DNA from: an uncultured Flavobacteriaceae bacterium
GTDB lineage: Bacteria; Bacteroidota; Bacteroidia; Flavobacteriales; Flavobacteriaceae
DNA length: 64,000 nt
NCBI GenBank assembly: GCA_947495135.1
Contig: CANLXN010000001.1
Location: forward strand, 248,001-312,000
Reading direction: 5' to 3'
A program made the position numbers and the translations under genes. A model generated the notes under the pieces. That model saw only the letters and a list, made by a program, of their open reading frames with translations. It was not told the origin of the DNA and searched no databases. This document shows, piece by piece, positions 1 to 10,294 of the stretch (position 1 is its first letter; the number at the start of each line of letters is the position of its first letter).

Positions 1-96
1 AACATCGATACGTAAAGTTAACTAAATTCTGTGTCAATGTTAACCTTTTCCATGAAGTTGCATAGAGGGTTAAATAATCAATTAAACTCTCTTGTA

Positions 97-1677
97 ATGA
101 AATATTTATTACTAACTCTGTTTGCTTTAATTACATTAGTCGAAACTAATGCACAGGCAACATTTTTTAAAAATTTAGACAATACATCTGCTACCAATAT
201 TGGGATAGGAGCTGGTATCGAATTTAATGGTTATCATTATTTCACGTCTAGTTTCAATTTTAGTCAGGATGCACTTTGGAGAACCGATGGTACTTCTGTA
301 AATACGGAGCTAGTGGCTCAGTACGAAACGTTCTCATTTTTTGTTCCCCTAACTGTTTACAATAACGAATTGTACTACACAGCCGTTGTGGATCCAAACG
401 TGGGAGGTGTATTGGTAAAAACCGATGGTAATTCTCCTGGGACGGTAGTGATCGACTTAGACACTCAGTCTGCGGGTATTGCTAATACTCCCGCAGCGAC
501 GATATCTTCAGGTATTATTCTACCTATTTTGGATGATGTAGGATCCGAACTTTACATAACCGATGGAACCGCTGCAGGAACTTCGCTCATTAAGGATATT
601 AATCCAGGAATCAATTCCAGTCAGCCAAGTTTTCTTCAAAAATTAAATGACAAAGTAATTTTCAGGGCAGACGATGGTGCAAATGGTAGGGAGCCTTGGG
701 TTACAGACGGTACTGAGGCTGGTACGTTTATGCTCAAAGATATCAACCCTAATGGTAATAGCTTTATCAGTTCTTTCATCACTTTAGGAGACCTCGTTCT
801 TTTTAATGTAAATGGTGATTTATGGAAAACCGATGGAACTGAAGCAGGAACTGAACTAGTGATGGATCTGTTAATTTCCAGTGAAATGATGTACAAATAC
901 GATGGGGCCGTATATTTTAGTAGTTATGATACAGCTTCAGATTCTGACGCACTTTATAAAACCGACGGCTCGACCAGTGGAACCGTAATTCTCAAAACGG
1001 GTTTTGGGGATAGAATAAACGATTTTCAGAAGACGAATAATCTTTTATTTTTTGTTGGTTACACAGATGATTTGGGCAGCGAATTATGGAAAAGTGATGG
1101 CACTCAAACGGGAACACAACTAGTAGCGGATCTCTTTCCCGGAGCGGAAGGTGCTTTTGGCTCGTCGCCCGAGCTAGGAAACGGTGGAGACCGTCTATTC
1201 TTCACGGGCTACTTTACCGACGACCCGGAGCTTGACGACGATTGGAACGATGAGTTATGGTCTTCAGACGGTACAACTGCTGGGACGGGTCTAAATACAA
1301 CTATTAATGACAACGGATTTGATGCCGATATTAGTGACTTTTTTAATATAAATGGAAAACTATTGTTTAAGGCTGATGAGACCACAAATACTGGAATTAA
1401 CCTTTGGCAGGTAGATGCTACCTTATTATCGGTTTCTACGATTGAAGCACCAGATTTTGTGGTAGCTCCTAATCCCGTCAAGGATCGAATAGAGTTAAGC
1501 GGAATTCCTAATCGGAATTTAAGCTACTCAATTTTTTCTAGCGACGGTCGATTACTAGAATCTTTTGAGAATACTTCGACGAGTATAGAAGTGGCTCATT
1601 TAGCCACGGGAATTTATTTCATTCAGCTAATTTCCACAGAAGGTTGGAAGGAAACAAAGCAATTTATTAAGAATTAG
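97..1677 (+). CDS. Secreted ELWxxDGT-repeat protein with T9SS sorting domain
   Basis: I placed the start at the ATG at base 97 because it gives a clean signal peptide (MKYLLLTLFALITL, then NAQA). An upstream in-frame ATG at base 31 would add 22 residues with no signal character. The mature part carries many repeats of the form ELW(K/R)(S/T)DGTxxGTxLVxDINP, for example around bases 540-610, 690-760, 820-870, 1080-1130 and 1250-1290. This is the ELWxxDGT/hyalin-like repeat family, which probably forms a beta-propeller. The last 85 or so residues contain APNPVKD and end ETKQFIKN, the signature of a type A T9SS sorting domain, so the protein should be exported and anchored or released at the cell surface. 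Its ligand is unknown. A strong terminator follows. Confidence 0.85.
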   Translation: MKYLLLTLFALITLVETNAQATFFKNLDNTSATNIGIGAGIEFNGYHYFTSSFNFSQDALWRTDGTSVNTELVAQYETFSFFVPLTVYNNELYYTAVVDPNVGGVLVKTDGNSPGTVVIDLDTQSAGIANTPAATISSGIILPILDDVGSELYITDGTAAGTSLIKDINPGINSSQPSFLQKLNDKVIFRADDGANGREPWVTDGTEAGTFMLKDINPNGNSFISSFITLGDLVLFNVNGDLWKTDGTEAGTELVMDLLISSEMMYKYDGAVYFSSYDTASDSDALYKTDGSTSGTVILKTGFGDRINDFQKTNNLLFFVGYTDDLGSELWKSDGTQTGTQLVADLFPGAEGAFGSSPELGNGGDRLFFTGYFTDDPELDDDWNDELWSSDGTTAGTGLNTTINDNGFDADISDFFNINGKLLFKADETTNTGINLWQVDATLLSVSTIEAPDFVVAPNPVKDRIELSGIPNRNLSYSIFSSDGRLLESFENTSTSIEVAHLATGIYFIQLISTEGWKETKQFIKN

Positions 1678-1714
1678 TCTTCTTTCGGGTTCAAGTGAAA
1701 CAACTTGATAAAAG

Positions 1715-1743
1715 AAAAGAGCCACGTGAAGTGGCTCTTTTTA
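1715..1743. terminator. Bidirectional hairpin terminator
   Basis: AAAAGAGCCAC, a short GTGAA loop and GTGGCTCTTTTT form a perfect stem with a T-run on one side and an A-run on the other. It lies between two convergent genes and can serve both. Confidence 0.85.
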
Positions 1744-1744
1744 T

Positions 1745-3526
1745 TTATGCTCTGTCGTAAAGCTTTTCGTAGAGATCTTTGTACATCTCTTTAATGACCT
1801 TTCGTTTCGCTTTCATAGTAGGAGTGAGTTGTCCTCCTTCGATGCTCCAAATGTCAGGAGTAAGTTGAAATGTCTTAATCTTTTCCCATTTTCCAAATCG
1901 TTCGTTGTGTTTATCAACTTCTTTTTGAATTCGTTTGATGAGCTGCGGGTCTTGTGATGCTTCTTTCGGGTCTTTTGAGATACTCTTTCCTTTTTTATCA
2001 GACCAATCTGAAACCCATTCCCAGTTTGGTTGGATAAGTGCAGCCGGCATTTTTTCTCCATCACCTACCACTAAAATTTGCTCGATGAAACTGGACTGTT
2101 TCATTGCATTTTCAATAAGCTGAGGTGCTACATATTTTCCACCACTGGTTTTGAACATCGACTTCTTGCGATCTGTTATTTTTAGGAATCCGTCTTTGTC
2201 GATTTCTCCAATATCTCCGGTGTGGAAATATCCATTTTTTAATACTTCGGCACTTTGCTCTGGATCTTTGTAATATCCTAGCATAACTTGTGGTCCTTTG
2301 ATGAGAATCTCACCGTCATCGGCAATTTTTATCTCGGTATCTGGTAACGCTTTTCCAACTGTTCCAATTCTAAAGCCTCCATTTCTCATGTCGTTTACAC
2401 TAACAACGGGAGATGTTTCTGTGAGTCCGTAGCCTTCCATTACTGGGCATCCAGCTGCATTAAATACTCGTGCAAGTCTAGGTTGTAAAGCTGCACTTCC
2501 CGATGCGATTGCGGTTAGGTTTCCTCCTAGGGCCTCTTGCCATTTGCTAAAGATCAGTTTACGGGCGATTTTTAGTTGAAATTCATACCACGCCCCATTT
2601 TTTCCGTAAGGCTCCCATTTGAGTCCTAGATCAACCGCCCAAAAGAAAAGTTTCTTTTTTACACCAGTTAGATCCGCCCCTTTGGCAATAATTTTATCGT
2701 ATACCTTTTCTAGAAGTCGAGGTACAGCTGTCATTACTTCTGGATGTATCTCTTTTAGATTATCACTTATGGTTTCTAAACTTTCAGCAAAATGAATACT
2801 TACTCCCATGTATTGGTACATGTATAAAAGCATTCGCTCATAAATGTGACAAACGGGTAGAAAGCTGAGAGAAGAGGACTTACCAGCTACAATTGGTAAT
2901 CTACCTTCACTATGCATTGCATTACTGGCAATATTTTTATGAGACAACATCACCCCTTTTGGTCTCCCTGTTGTTCCCGAAGTATATATCAAAGTTGCAA
3001 GATCGTCTTCATGAACTGCGTCTTTTCTTTTTTGAACTTCTTCTTGGAGATCTTGGTTGTCATCACCTAGTTTTATGACTTCTTTCCAACTATCGCAGCC
3101 ATCGATGTCATCAAAAGAATAAACACCTTTGAGGGAAGGTACATTGTCCTTTATTTTATTGATCTTTTCCAGTACATCGGTACAGGATACAAAGCAGTAC
3201 TTAGATTCAGAATGATTCAAAACGTATTCGTAGTCTTGCTCGCTAATGGTAGGATAGATCGGTACATCTTGCGCCCCTACTTGTAAAACACCAATGTCAA
3301 CAATATTCCATTCTGTTCTATTGGTCATAGAGATGATGGCTACTTTATCATTGGCTTGTACGCCTAGTTTAATCAAACCGCGACTAATCGCGTTCGCTTT
3401 ATCTAAGTATTCTTGGGTAGAAGTTTTTATCCAATTTCCATTTACTTTGCTAACTAAAGCCCCCTCGAGTGGGTAATTTTCTAGTTGGTAATACGGAAAG
3501 TCGAATAGTCTTTTTACTTCAGTCAT
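1745..3526 (-). CDS. Long-chain acyl-CoA synthetase (AMP-forming)
   Basis: At 593 residues it has the usual length of bacterial and ACSBG-like long-chain fatty acid CoA ligases. The adenylate-forming P-loop reads LIYTSGTTGRPKGVML (about residues 180-195). GYGLTETSP and YFHTGDIGEIDKDGFL give the ATP/adenylate-binding core, and ITDRKKSMFKTSGGKYVAP gives the hinge region; TPTMKAKRKVI near the C terminus supplies the catalytic-lysine region. It activates free fatty acids to acyl-CoA in two steps (acyl-AMP, then the thioester) for beta-oxidation or lipid synthesis, at the cytoplasmic membrane face. No neighbouring beta-oxidation genes are visible. It follows the small membrane-protein gene at 3582-3950 on the same strand by 55 bases, so co-transcription is possible. 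The precise chain-length preference cannot be read from sequence. Confidence 0.9.
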   Translation of the reverse strand: MTEVKRLFDFPYYQLENYPLEGALVSKVNGNWIKTSTQEYLDKANAISRGLIKLGVQANDKVAIISMTNRTEWNIVDIGVLQVGAQDVPIYPTISEQDYEYVLNHSESKYCFVSCTDVLEKINKIKDNVPSLKGVYSFDDIDGCDSWKEVIKLGDDNQDLQEEVQKRKDAVHEDDLATLIYTSGTTGRPKGVMLSHKNIASNAMHSEGRLPIVAGKSSSLSFLPVCHIYERMLLYMYQYMGVSIHFAESLETISDNLKEIHPEVMTAVPRLLEKVYDKIIAKGADLTGVKKKLFFWAVDLGLKWEPYGKNGAWYEFQLKIARKLIFSKWQEALGGNLTAIASGSAALQPRLARVFNAAGCPVMEGYGLTETSPVVSVNDMRNGGFRIGTVGKALPDTEIKIADDGEILIKGPQVMLGYYKDPEQSAEVLKNGYFHTGDIGEIDKDGFLKITDRKKSMFKTSGGKYVAPQLIENAMKQSSFIEQILVVGDGEKMPAALIQPNWEWVSDWSDKKGKSISKDPKEASQDPQLIKRIQKEVDKHNERFGKWEKIKTFQLTPDIWSIEGGQLTPTMKAKRKVIKEMYKDLYEKLYDRA

Positions 3527-3581
3527 AATTTTGTAAGTTATTGTAACGCAAAATAGGGAATATTTTTCATTTCCTACAGTT

Positions 3582-3950
3582 CTAGTTTCTGTTAAAGTGA
3601 GGGGATTCTTCTTCTATCACTTCCGTAATAAAGTGTTTGGTATCTCCCCAGAAGAAAAATGTACCAAATCTTTCGACGTAAGTCACTTTAACATAGCGTC
3701 CTTGAAATTCCTGCAATTTTTTTATTGCTTCATCTTCCGAGTCTAATACCGAAAATTCGAATATTTGAGCTCCGCTAATACCCTGGCTAATTTCCCCTTC
3801 CCACGTTTTTGCGATTACTCCTTTCCGGCTAAATTTTATGAGCTCTCCAGATCGGGTTCCTTCGCTGTAGGGGACGTAATAGATGAAGGCGACATAAATA
3901 AAGTAGATAGCCAAAATAGCTCCAATGAGGAGAAAAAGAACTTTTTTCAT
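3582..3950 (-). CDS. Small conserved membrane-anchored protein
   Basis: This 122-residue protein has one N-terminal membrane segment (VLFLLIGAILAIYFIYVAFIYY). A soluble periplasmic or extracytoplasmic domain of about 90 residues follows, beginning YSEGTRSGELIKFSRKG and containing KTWEGE and GRYVKVTYVERFG. Similar flavobacterial proteins exist and are often misnamed '6-phosphogluconate dehydrogenase' in annotations, but there is no nucleotide-binding motif here. I therefore assign no enzymatic function. It lies 55 bases upstream of the acyl-CoA synthetase on the same strand. The role is unknown. Confidence 0.75.
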   Translation of the reverse strand: MKKVLFLLIGAILAIYFIYVAFIYYVPYSEGTRSGELIKFSRKGVIAKTWEGEISQGISGAQIFEFSVLDSEDEAIKKLQEFQGRYVKVTYVERFGTFFFWGDTKHFITEVIEEESPHFNRN

Positions 3951-4015
3951 AGATAAGTGAGGAAAACGATTAAGTTTAATTAAGTTTTTTAATTCAACGA
4001 AGAAGTAAGATACAA

Positions 4016-4046
4016 AAAAAGGAGCTCATATTTGAACTCCTTTTGT
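4016..4046. terminator. Hairpin terminator downstream of the M14 peptidase gene
   Basis: AAAGGAG and CTCCTTTT pair around a TCATATTTGA interior, flanked by an A-run on the plus strand (a U-run for minus-strand transcripts). It sits just beyond the stop of the minus-strand gene at 4077-6476. Confidence 0.75.
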
Positions 4047-4076
4047 TTACTAATTCTGAAATATTCATGGTTTGAT

Positions 4077-6476
4077 TTATTGCTTCACAATGCGAACAGT
4101 CTGTGTAGCCGTTTCCGAAGAAAGTTTTAATAAATATATTCCGGTAGCTAAATTACTATAGTCAACACTCTGGGAACCTTCGTTACCAGCAGACTCGCTA
4201 ATAAGTTGCCCTTGTAAGTTGTAAAGTGCAACGCTATAATTGGTTAAAGGGGTCGTAATGTTTAAGATGTTTTTTACAGGATTAGGGTAGACTACAAATT
4301 GAGACGCCTCTGCGTCTGAAACACTGAGTTGTCCATCGTCAACAATGTTAATTTCTAAGTCGTCGAAATAGAATCCGTCGCCCCTAACTCCTCCGTCTGA
4401 ACGGAATTCAAAGCGCACTAAAATGGTTTCCCCAAGGTATTCGCTGAGATTGATTTGTTCCTGAACCCAATCCATCTGAGTTCCGTCGTACAAGGGTTCT
4501 CCCTGCGGTTGAAATCCGTTATTACTTCCTGCATTTGTGAAATTTCCACATTGTGGTTCCCAAGAAGATCCTCCATCAGTGGACACTTCAAACTGAGCAT
4601 AATCCCAGTTGTTTTCTATTTCCCACTTCGCATAGAACGTTACATTTGCTCCTAACGCATCTGTTAGGTCAATTGGATCGCTAAGTGTAATTCTTTCATT
4701 GGTGTTATTCTGGTAATCACCTCCCGCAGATTCTGTAAGGGAAGTAGACGGTGAAACAAAAGTAGCTCCGGTAGTATCCCAACCTTCATTAACGAAATTA
4801 TCTGTGGTGCTGTCTCCAGAATCACTGAATACGTTGGTAAGTCCGCCAAACTTCTTATTAATCAAAATAGCAGAGTCGTAAGCTCCATTATTTACAATAA
4901 GTTCATAAACAATATCGTCTCCTGCTTGCGTGCCTGCGGCTACTGTATAAGCAATAGTTCCTGTTTCGGTGGTTAAAATATCCATGCCAGTAAAATTTAC
5001 GGCGGTGCCAGATGAGGTAATGTTTGCCGATATAGGGTTTAAACTAACCGTAAAATCTCCCGAGCCATTAATGCCTAAGCGCCTAACGTTGAATGTCGCA
5101 TCTCCACTTCCAGTATCTCCAATATAAAGGGGAGAAATCTCCGAGATGGCCGCATAGTTATTGACCATCTTAGCGGCTGTGATGTTGAGGTACATCATCG
5201 TTTTGCAAATGGCATCTATCTGGCTAGAAGGAGGCCAAAAGGATGGTCCAATCTCTGGAGTCATGGAATAAATTTTATCATGTGTTCCTACTGTGCCATA
5301 CATAAAGTCGTCACTGTTTCCAGCGGCAGGATATAATCCAGTAGAGATCATGTTGCTAAACCCATTGCGGGAAACTAGCTCGGTAGAAATTCCTTCAAAC
5401 AAGTCGTTTTCAGGGGTTGGGACATCATCGGCGTACCCGTAAGGATATAATAATAAATCACCAGAGGTGTGGTTATTGAATGACATCACAAAATCGTGCT
5501 GTTCAACAAACCATTTGATGGCTTGGGTCTCCACTTCTGAGAAAGGAGAAGGTCCATGGTAAATATCGCTACTGGTATCGCTAGAAGTTCCTTCACCTCC
5601 CCAAACACCGTTGTTTGGATCTCCATTGATGTAATAGTCGTAGTTTCTATTTAGGTCGGTTCCGTAACCGTTCTTTCTATTTTTACGCCAAAATCCGCCC
5701 CCGTTAGGATCTGTTTTTTGATTGTACAGATATCCGTCAGGGTTTAAAACCGGTACAAAATAGATTTCAGTGTTATCCACGATACTTTGTACTTCTGGAT
5801 CAGAATCATAGTTTTCCAATAAGTACCACATATAGTAAATGAGTTGAGACAAACTAGCTGGTTCTCTTGCATGGTGTAATGAAGTATGTAAAATCTGTGG
5901 TTCACCTTCTGTTGATACATCTGGATTATCACTAATCCTCATCCACTTAATTCCGTTCCCTCCAATAGGTGGAGTAGTAGAATTGTCTGGTTCTCCTTCG
6001 GTAATAAAAGACCCAATGTTTTGGGGTGCAGAAATTAAGTCTGGGTATAAGGCCCTCATTTGGTCAAATTGATCTAGAGCTTCCTGATAGGTGAAAAAAC
6101 CGCCCATTGTACCTAAGTTGAAATTGTCTGGCGTTGGATAAACATCTGCTTCGCTATCACAACTTGGGTTAGATGGCCGAATAGGAGTAGGATTGCTGTT
6201 TTGCTCTAAAAAATAGGCCTTGGCATCGGCTATTAATACTTCAACTTGATACCCGCTGTTACGAGCACGATCCAATTCAGAAATCGAAAATTCTGAGATT
6301 ACGAAATGCCCTTTTTTGTGAATTCCGTGTTCTACAGGGATATCTAGTGCAGCTAGTTTAGAAACATCTTGTCCTTGTGAATAAGAAATTTTAGCCCTTT
6401 GGTAAATCTCCTGTTGTTCTTGAGCGGCAGAGATAATAGAGACTAGTAAAAATGCCGAAAGTAAAAGTTGTTTCAT
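4077..6476 (-). CDS. Secreted M14 zinc carboxypeptidase with T9SS sorting domain
   Basis: This 799-residue protein starts with a signal peptide (MKQLLLSAFLLVSIISAAQ). The M14 domain shows the zinc motif HHAREP near residues 201-206 (H..E), the substrate-binding segment DLNRNYDYY, the third zinc histidine in NNHTSGDLLLYPYGY, and the catalytic glutamate in MTPEIGPSFWPP. Beta-rich modules follow, including a MAM/jelly-roll-like segment (WDYAQFEVSTDGG ... VRFEFRSDGG). The end is a type A T9SS domain (VYPNPVKNILNIT ... TATQTVRIVKQ). It should remove C-terminal residues from peptides outside the cell, as part of the protein-degrading equipment of a marine flavobacterium. A terminator lies downstream, and purL lies upstream on the same strand with a 119-base gap. 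Confidence 0.93.
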   Translation of the reverse strand: MKQLLLSAFLLVSIISAAQEQQEIYQRAKISYSQGQDVSKLAALDIPVEHGIHKKGHFVISEFSISELDRARNSGYQVEVLIADAKAYFLEQNSNPTPIRPSNPSCDSEADVYPTPDNFNLGTMGGFFTYQEALDQFDQMRALYPDLISAPQNIGSFITEGEPDNSTTPPIGGNGIKWMRISDNPDVSTEGEPQILHTSLHHAREPASLSQLIYYMWYLLENYDSDPEVQSIVDNTEIYFVPVLNPDGYLYNQKTDPNGGGFWRKNRKNGYGTDLNRNYDYYINGDPNNGVWGGEGTSSDTSSDIYHGPSPFSEVETQAIKWFVEQHDFVMSFNNHTSGDLLLYPYGYADDVPTPENDLFEGISTELVSRNGFSNMISTGLYPAAGNSDDFMYGTVGTHDKIYSMTPEIGPSFWPPSSQIDAICKTMMYLNITAAKMVNNYAAISEISPLYIGDTGSGDATFNVRRLGINGSGDFTVSLNPISANITSSGTAVNFTGMDILTTETGTIAYTVAAGTQAGDDIVYELIVNNGAYDSAILINKKFGGLTNVFSDSGDSTTDNFVNEGWDTTGATFVSPSTSLTESAGGDYQNNTNERITLSDPIDLTDALGANVTFYAKWEIENNWDYAQFEVSTDGGSSWEPQCGNFTNAGSNNGFQPQGEPLYDGTQMDWVQEQINLSEYLGETILVRFEFRSDGGVRGDGFYFDDLEINIVDDGQLSVSDAEASQFVVYPNPVKNILNITTPLTNYSVALYNLQGQLISESAGNEGSQSVDYSNLATGIYLLKLSSETATQTVRIVKQ

Positions 6477-6595
6477 CGCGATGTATTTAAATGAATGATG
6501 TATTAGTCTTCAAACGTAAAGATAACTCCCATATTGCTGAAATGATCGCGATATGAGATTTTTGTGACATTATGAGATTTAGTGAGATATTCCCT

Positions 6596-9500
6596 TTACT
6601 TTTCAAGAGATTCGAGCCACTTTCTAGCGTTTACAAATCCTTCGAGCCAAGGAGAAACTTCATCCGTTCTATCGCCTGGATAGTTTGCCCAATTCCATTG
6701 AAACATGGATCGTTCAATGTGAGGCATCATAACTAAATGCCTTCCCGTATCGTCGCACATCATAGCGGTATTGAAATCACTGCCGTTGGGATTCGATGGA
6801 TACTTTTCGTACCCATATTTAGCCACAATATTGTACTGATCTTCTCCCATTGGTAAGTTAAATTTACCTTCACCATGACTTATCCAAACTCCTAGCGTAG
6901 ATCCTGCAAGGGAAGATAACATCACGCTGTTATTCTCTTCAACAGTAACACTTGTAAACGAACTTTCATGCTTATGAGAATTGTTATGGTGCATTTTCGC
7001 TAGGTGCTCATGATCAGGATTAATAAGATCTAATTCTAAAAATAACTGACAACCATTACATATTCCAACAGATAAAGTGTCTTCTCTTTTAAAGAAGTTC
7101 TTAAGCGCAGTATTTGCCTTTTCGTTGTAAAGAAAAGCTCCAGCCCAACCTTTGGCCGAGCCTAGTACGTCGCTGTTAGAAAAGCCTCCCACAGCACCAA
7201 TAAATTGAATGTCCTCTAAATTTTCACGACCTTCAATTAGGTCGGTCATATGGACATCCTTAACATCAAAACCAGCAAGGTACATGGCATGAGCCATCTC
7301 GCGTTCACTGTTGCTTCCTTTTTCTCTAATAATCGCTGCCTTCAGTTTGCGTTGGCTTTGCGGAATAGTAGCTGAAGCGGGTAATTTTCCGTCGAAATGA
7401 GATGGAAATTTGAATGTTAGGGGCTGCGCCTTATAATTGTTGTATCGCTCTTTAGCCAGATCACCTGCCGTTTGCTTTTGATCTAATAGGTACGACGTTT
7501 TATACCAGGTGTCTCTTACTTCTGAAATACTCCAGCTCAAGTTGTCGTCATGATTTTTAAGCTGAAATGTATCGCCTTCAGTAACTGTTCCTATTTTTTC
7601 AAAGACTATCTCACTAGTTTTGAGCGTGGCTTCAACTGAAGCATCGTCCAACGCTTGAATGACGATTCCACAATTTTCAGAAAACAGTAGTTGAGTCGTA
7701 TCCTTTTCCGCTAAACCAGAAAGATCAAGATTCGCCGATAAATTAACATCTGCGAAGCACATTTCTAATAGCGTGGTAATAAGTCCGCCAGAAGCAACAT
7801 CATGACCTGCAGCGATTTCATTTTGGGCAATTAACTTCTGAATAGTATTGAAGACATTTGCCAAATAACTTGCGCTTTTAACAGTAGGAGCAGTGTTTCC
7901 TATGGCGTTTAAAACTTGAGCAAAAGAGGAGCCTCCTAATTTGAAATCGTCTTGTGAAATATTGATATAGTAAATACTACCAGCGTTTTTCTGGAGCGTT
8001 GGCTCCACGACTTTACGAACATCGTTACAATGCCCTGTAGCAGAAATAATAACCGTTCCGGGAGCAATTACTTCTTCATCCTTGTATTTCTGTTTCATGG
8101 AAAGTGAATCCTTTCCAGTAGGAACATTGATTCCCAATTCGATCGAAAAGTCGCTAATAGCTTCAACAGCTTTATACAAACGCGCATCTTCTCCAGGATT
8201 GTTACATGGCCACATCCAGTTAGCAGAAAGTGAGACGCTCTTTATGCCTTCTTCTAAGGGAGCCCACATAATATTGGTAAGTGATTCGGTAATCGAATTT
8301 CTAGATCCGGCAACTGGGTCGATAAGCCCAGAAATAGGGGAGTGGCCAATAGAAGTGGCAATCCCTTCTTTTCCATTGTAGTCCAAGGCCATAACTCCAC
8401 AATTATTAAGAGGTAATTGTAATGGACCAGTACATTGTTGTTTTGCAACTAATCCACCCACACAACGGTCTACTTTATTTGTTAACCAATCTTTACAAGC
8501 AACTGCTTCCAATTGTAAGACTTGGTTGAGGTATGTTTTTAATTCTGAAATGTTATAACTCAAAGACTTGTAATTTCTAACAACTGTGCGGTCTTTCATG
8601 ATGGTTTTAGGAGAGCTGCCGAACATGTCCTCTAGAGCAAAGTCCATGGGCTTTAATCCAGTTGTTGCGCTTTCAAAAGTGAAGCGATGAGAGCCGGTCA
8701 CTTCACCCACCTCATACATAGGTGAACGTTCTCTGTCTGCAATTCGTTGAAGGGTGTCTAGGTCTTTTTCTCCAATCACAAGCCCCATTCGTTCCTGAGA
8801 CTCGTTTCCGATAATCTCTTTGGCCGAAAGCGTAGGGTCTCCAACTGGGAGTTTGTCCAAGTCAATAAGTCCCCCAGTTTCCTCTACGAGTTCACTTAAA
8901 CAATTGAGGTGTCCACCAGCTCCATGATCGTGAATAGAAACAATGGGGTTATTTTCACTTTCTACCATGCCTCTAATGGCATTGGCAGCTCGTTTTTGCA
9001 TCTCTGGGTTAGAACGTTGAATAGCGTTCAGTTCAATTCCACTTGAGAATTCTCCAGTGTCTGCAGACGATACAGCGGCACCTCCCATTCCTATTCGATA
9101 GTTTTCACCACCTAATAGAACAACCTTGTCCCCACTTTTGGGTATTTGTTTTATGGCTTGGTCTTCCTTCCCATAACCAATTCCACCTGCAAGCATGATT
9201 ACTTTATCGAATCCAAGTTTACGTGCATCTGCATCAGCGGAAAACTCTTCTTGATGTTCAAAAGTTAATACGGATCCTGTAATGAGTGGTTGGCCAAACT
9301 TGTTTCCAAAATCGGATGCCCCGTTACTTGCTTTAATTAAAATCTCAAGAGGAGATTGGTAGAGCCAGTTGCGTTCTTTCATCCCTTTTTCCCATGGGCG
9401 ATTTTCTTTTAGACGCGAATAGGAGGTCATATAAACTGCAGTACCAGCAAGTGGTAATGAGCCTTGTCCGCCTGCCAAACGATCTCTAATTTCTCCACCG

Positions 9501-10294
9501 CTTCCTGTAGCAGCACCGTTGAAGGGCTCCACGGTAGTTGGAAAGTTATGCGTTTCGGCTTTTAACGAAATCACACTATCATAGGACGTTTTTTGATAAT
9601 AATCTGGCTTGTCTGCTGTTTTCGGTGCAAACTGAGTAGCCGTAGGCCCTTTTACGAAGGCAACATTGTCCTTGTACGCAGAAACAATTGTATTGGGATG
9701 TTCTTGGGATGTTTTTTTGATTAGTTTAAAAAGAGAGCTTGGCATTTCTTCTCCGTCGATCACAAACGTACCATTAAAAATTTTGTGTCTACAGTGTTCA
9801 CTATTTACTTGGCTAAAGCCGAATACTTCGCTATCGGTAAGTTTCCGATTCAGTTTTTTTGAAAGGTTTTCTAGGTATTCAATTTCCTCTGTATTTAACG
9901 CTAATCCTTCTTGCGTATTGTAGGCTGAAATATCGTCAATTTCTAGAATAGATTCTGGTTCAATATTGATGCTGAAAATTTCTTGATGAAGAGAGGTGTA
10001 CTTCTGAGATAGCATGGGGTCGTAATTGGAGAAACTTTCGGATGCATGATAAAACTCCTCAATCCGAATAATTCCTTTGATCCCCATGTTCTGGGTGATT
10101 TCCACGGCATTGGTACTCCAAGGCGTAATCATGGCAGCACGTGGGCCAATAAAAAAATCCGCTATTGCGGACTGCTCTATCTTGGGCTGGTTGCCAAATA
10201 ACCATTGTAATTTTTGATTGTTTTTATCTGAAATATCGCCGGAGGTTTGGACTGCAAAAACGGTGTTTTTAACGTCTCCAAAAAAGTGAATCAT
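6596..10294 (-). CDS. purL: Phosphoribosylformylglycinamidine synthase
   Basis: At 1232 residues this is the large single-chain form of FGAM synthase, with the N-terminal PurS-like domain, the tandem ATP-grasp-like PurM-type synthetase core and the C-terminal glutaminase fused. Recognisable segments are SEHCRHKIFNG (N-terminal linker), KAETHNFPTTVEPFNGAATG, DHGAGGHLNC, and in the second half VPTGKDSLSMKQKY. The glutaminase shows the nucleophile cysteine in GICNGCQLFLEL and a distal histidine in PHIERSMFQW. It converts FGAR, glutamine and ATP to FGAM in de novo purine synthesis in the cytoplasm. It stands alone, without other pur genes. A candidate promoter lies just upstream. Confidence 0.97.
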   Translation of the reverse strand: MIHFFGDVKNTVFAVQTSGDISDKNNQKLQWLFGNQPKIEQSAIADFFIGPRAAMITPWSTNAVEITQNMGIKGIIRIEEFYHASESFSNYDPMLSQKYTSLHQEIFSINIEPESILEIDDISAYNTQEGLALNTEEIEYLENLSKKLNRKLTDSEVFGFSQVNSEHCRHKIFNGTFVIDGEEMPSSLFKLIKKTSQEHPNTIVSAYKDNVAFVKGPTATQFAPKTADKPDYYQKTSYDSVISLKAETHNFPTTVEPFNGAATGSGGEIRDRLAGGQGSLPLAGTAVYMTSYSRLKENRPWEKGMKERNWLYQSPLEILIKASNGASDFGNKFGQPLITGSVLTFEHQEEFSADADARKLGFDKVIMLAGGIGYGKEDQAIKQIPKSGDKVVLLGGENYRIGMGGAAVSSADTGEFSSGIELNAIQRSNPEMQKRAANAIRGMVESENNPIVSIHDHGAGGHLNCLSELVEETGGLIDLDKLPVGDPTLSAKEIIGNESQERMGLVIGEKDLDTLQRIADRERSPMYEVGEVTGSHRFTFESATTGLKPMDFALEDMFGSSPKTIMKDRTVVRNYKSLSYNISELKTYLNQVLQLEAVACKDWLTNKVDRCVGGLVAKQQCTGPLQLPLNNCGVMALDYNGKEGIATSIGHSPISGLIDPVAGSRNSITESLTNIMWAPLEEGIKSVSLSANWMWPCNNPGEDARLYKAVEAISDFSIELGINVPTGKDSLSMKQKYKDEEVIAPGTVIISATGHCNDVRKVVEPTLQKNAGSIYYINISQDDFKLGGSSFAQVLNAIGNTAPTVKSASYLANVFNTIQKLIAQNEIAAGHDVASGGLITTLLEMCFADVNLSANLDLSGLAEKDTTQLLFSENCGIVIQALDDASVEATLKTSEIVFEKIGTVTEGDTFQLKNHDDNLSWSISEVRDTWYKTSYLLDQKQTAGDLAKERYNNYKAQPLTFKFPSHFDGKLPASATIPQSQRKLKAAIIREKGSNSEREMAHAMYLAGFDVKDVHMTDLIEGRENLEDIQFIGAVGGFSNSDVLGSAKGWAGAFLYNEKANTALKNFFKREDTLSVGICNGCQLFLELDLINPDHEHLAKMHHNNSHKHESSFTSVTVEENNSVMLSSLAGSTLGVWISHGEGKFNLPMGEDQYNIVAKYGYEKYPSNPNGSDFNTAMMCDDTGRHLVMMPHIERSMFQWNWANYPGDRTDEVSPWLEGFVNARKWLESLEK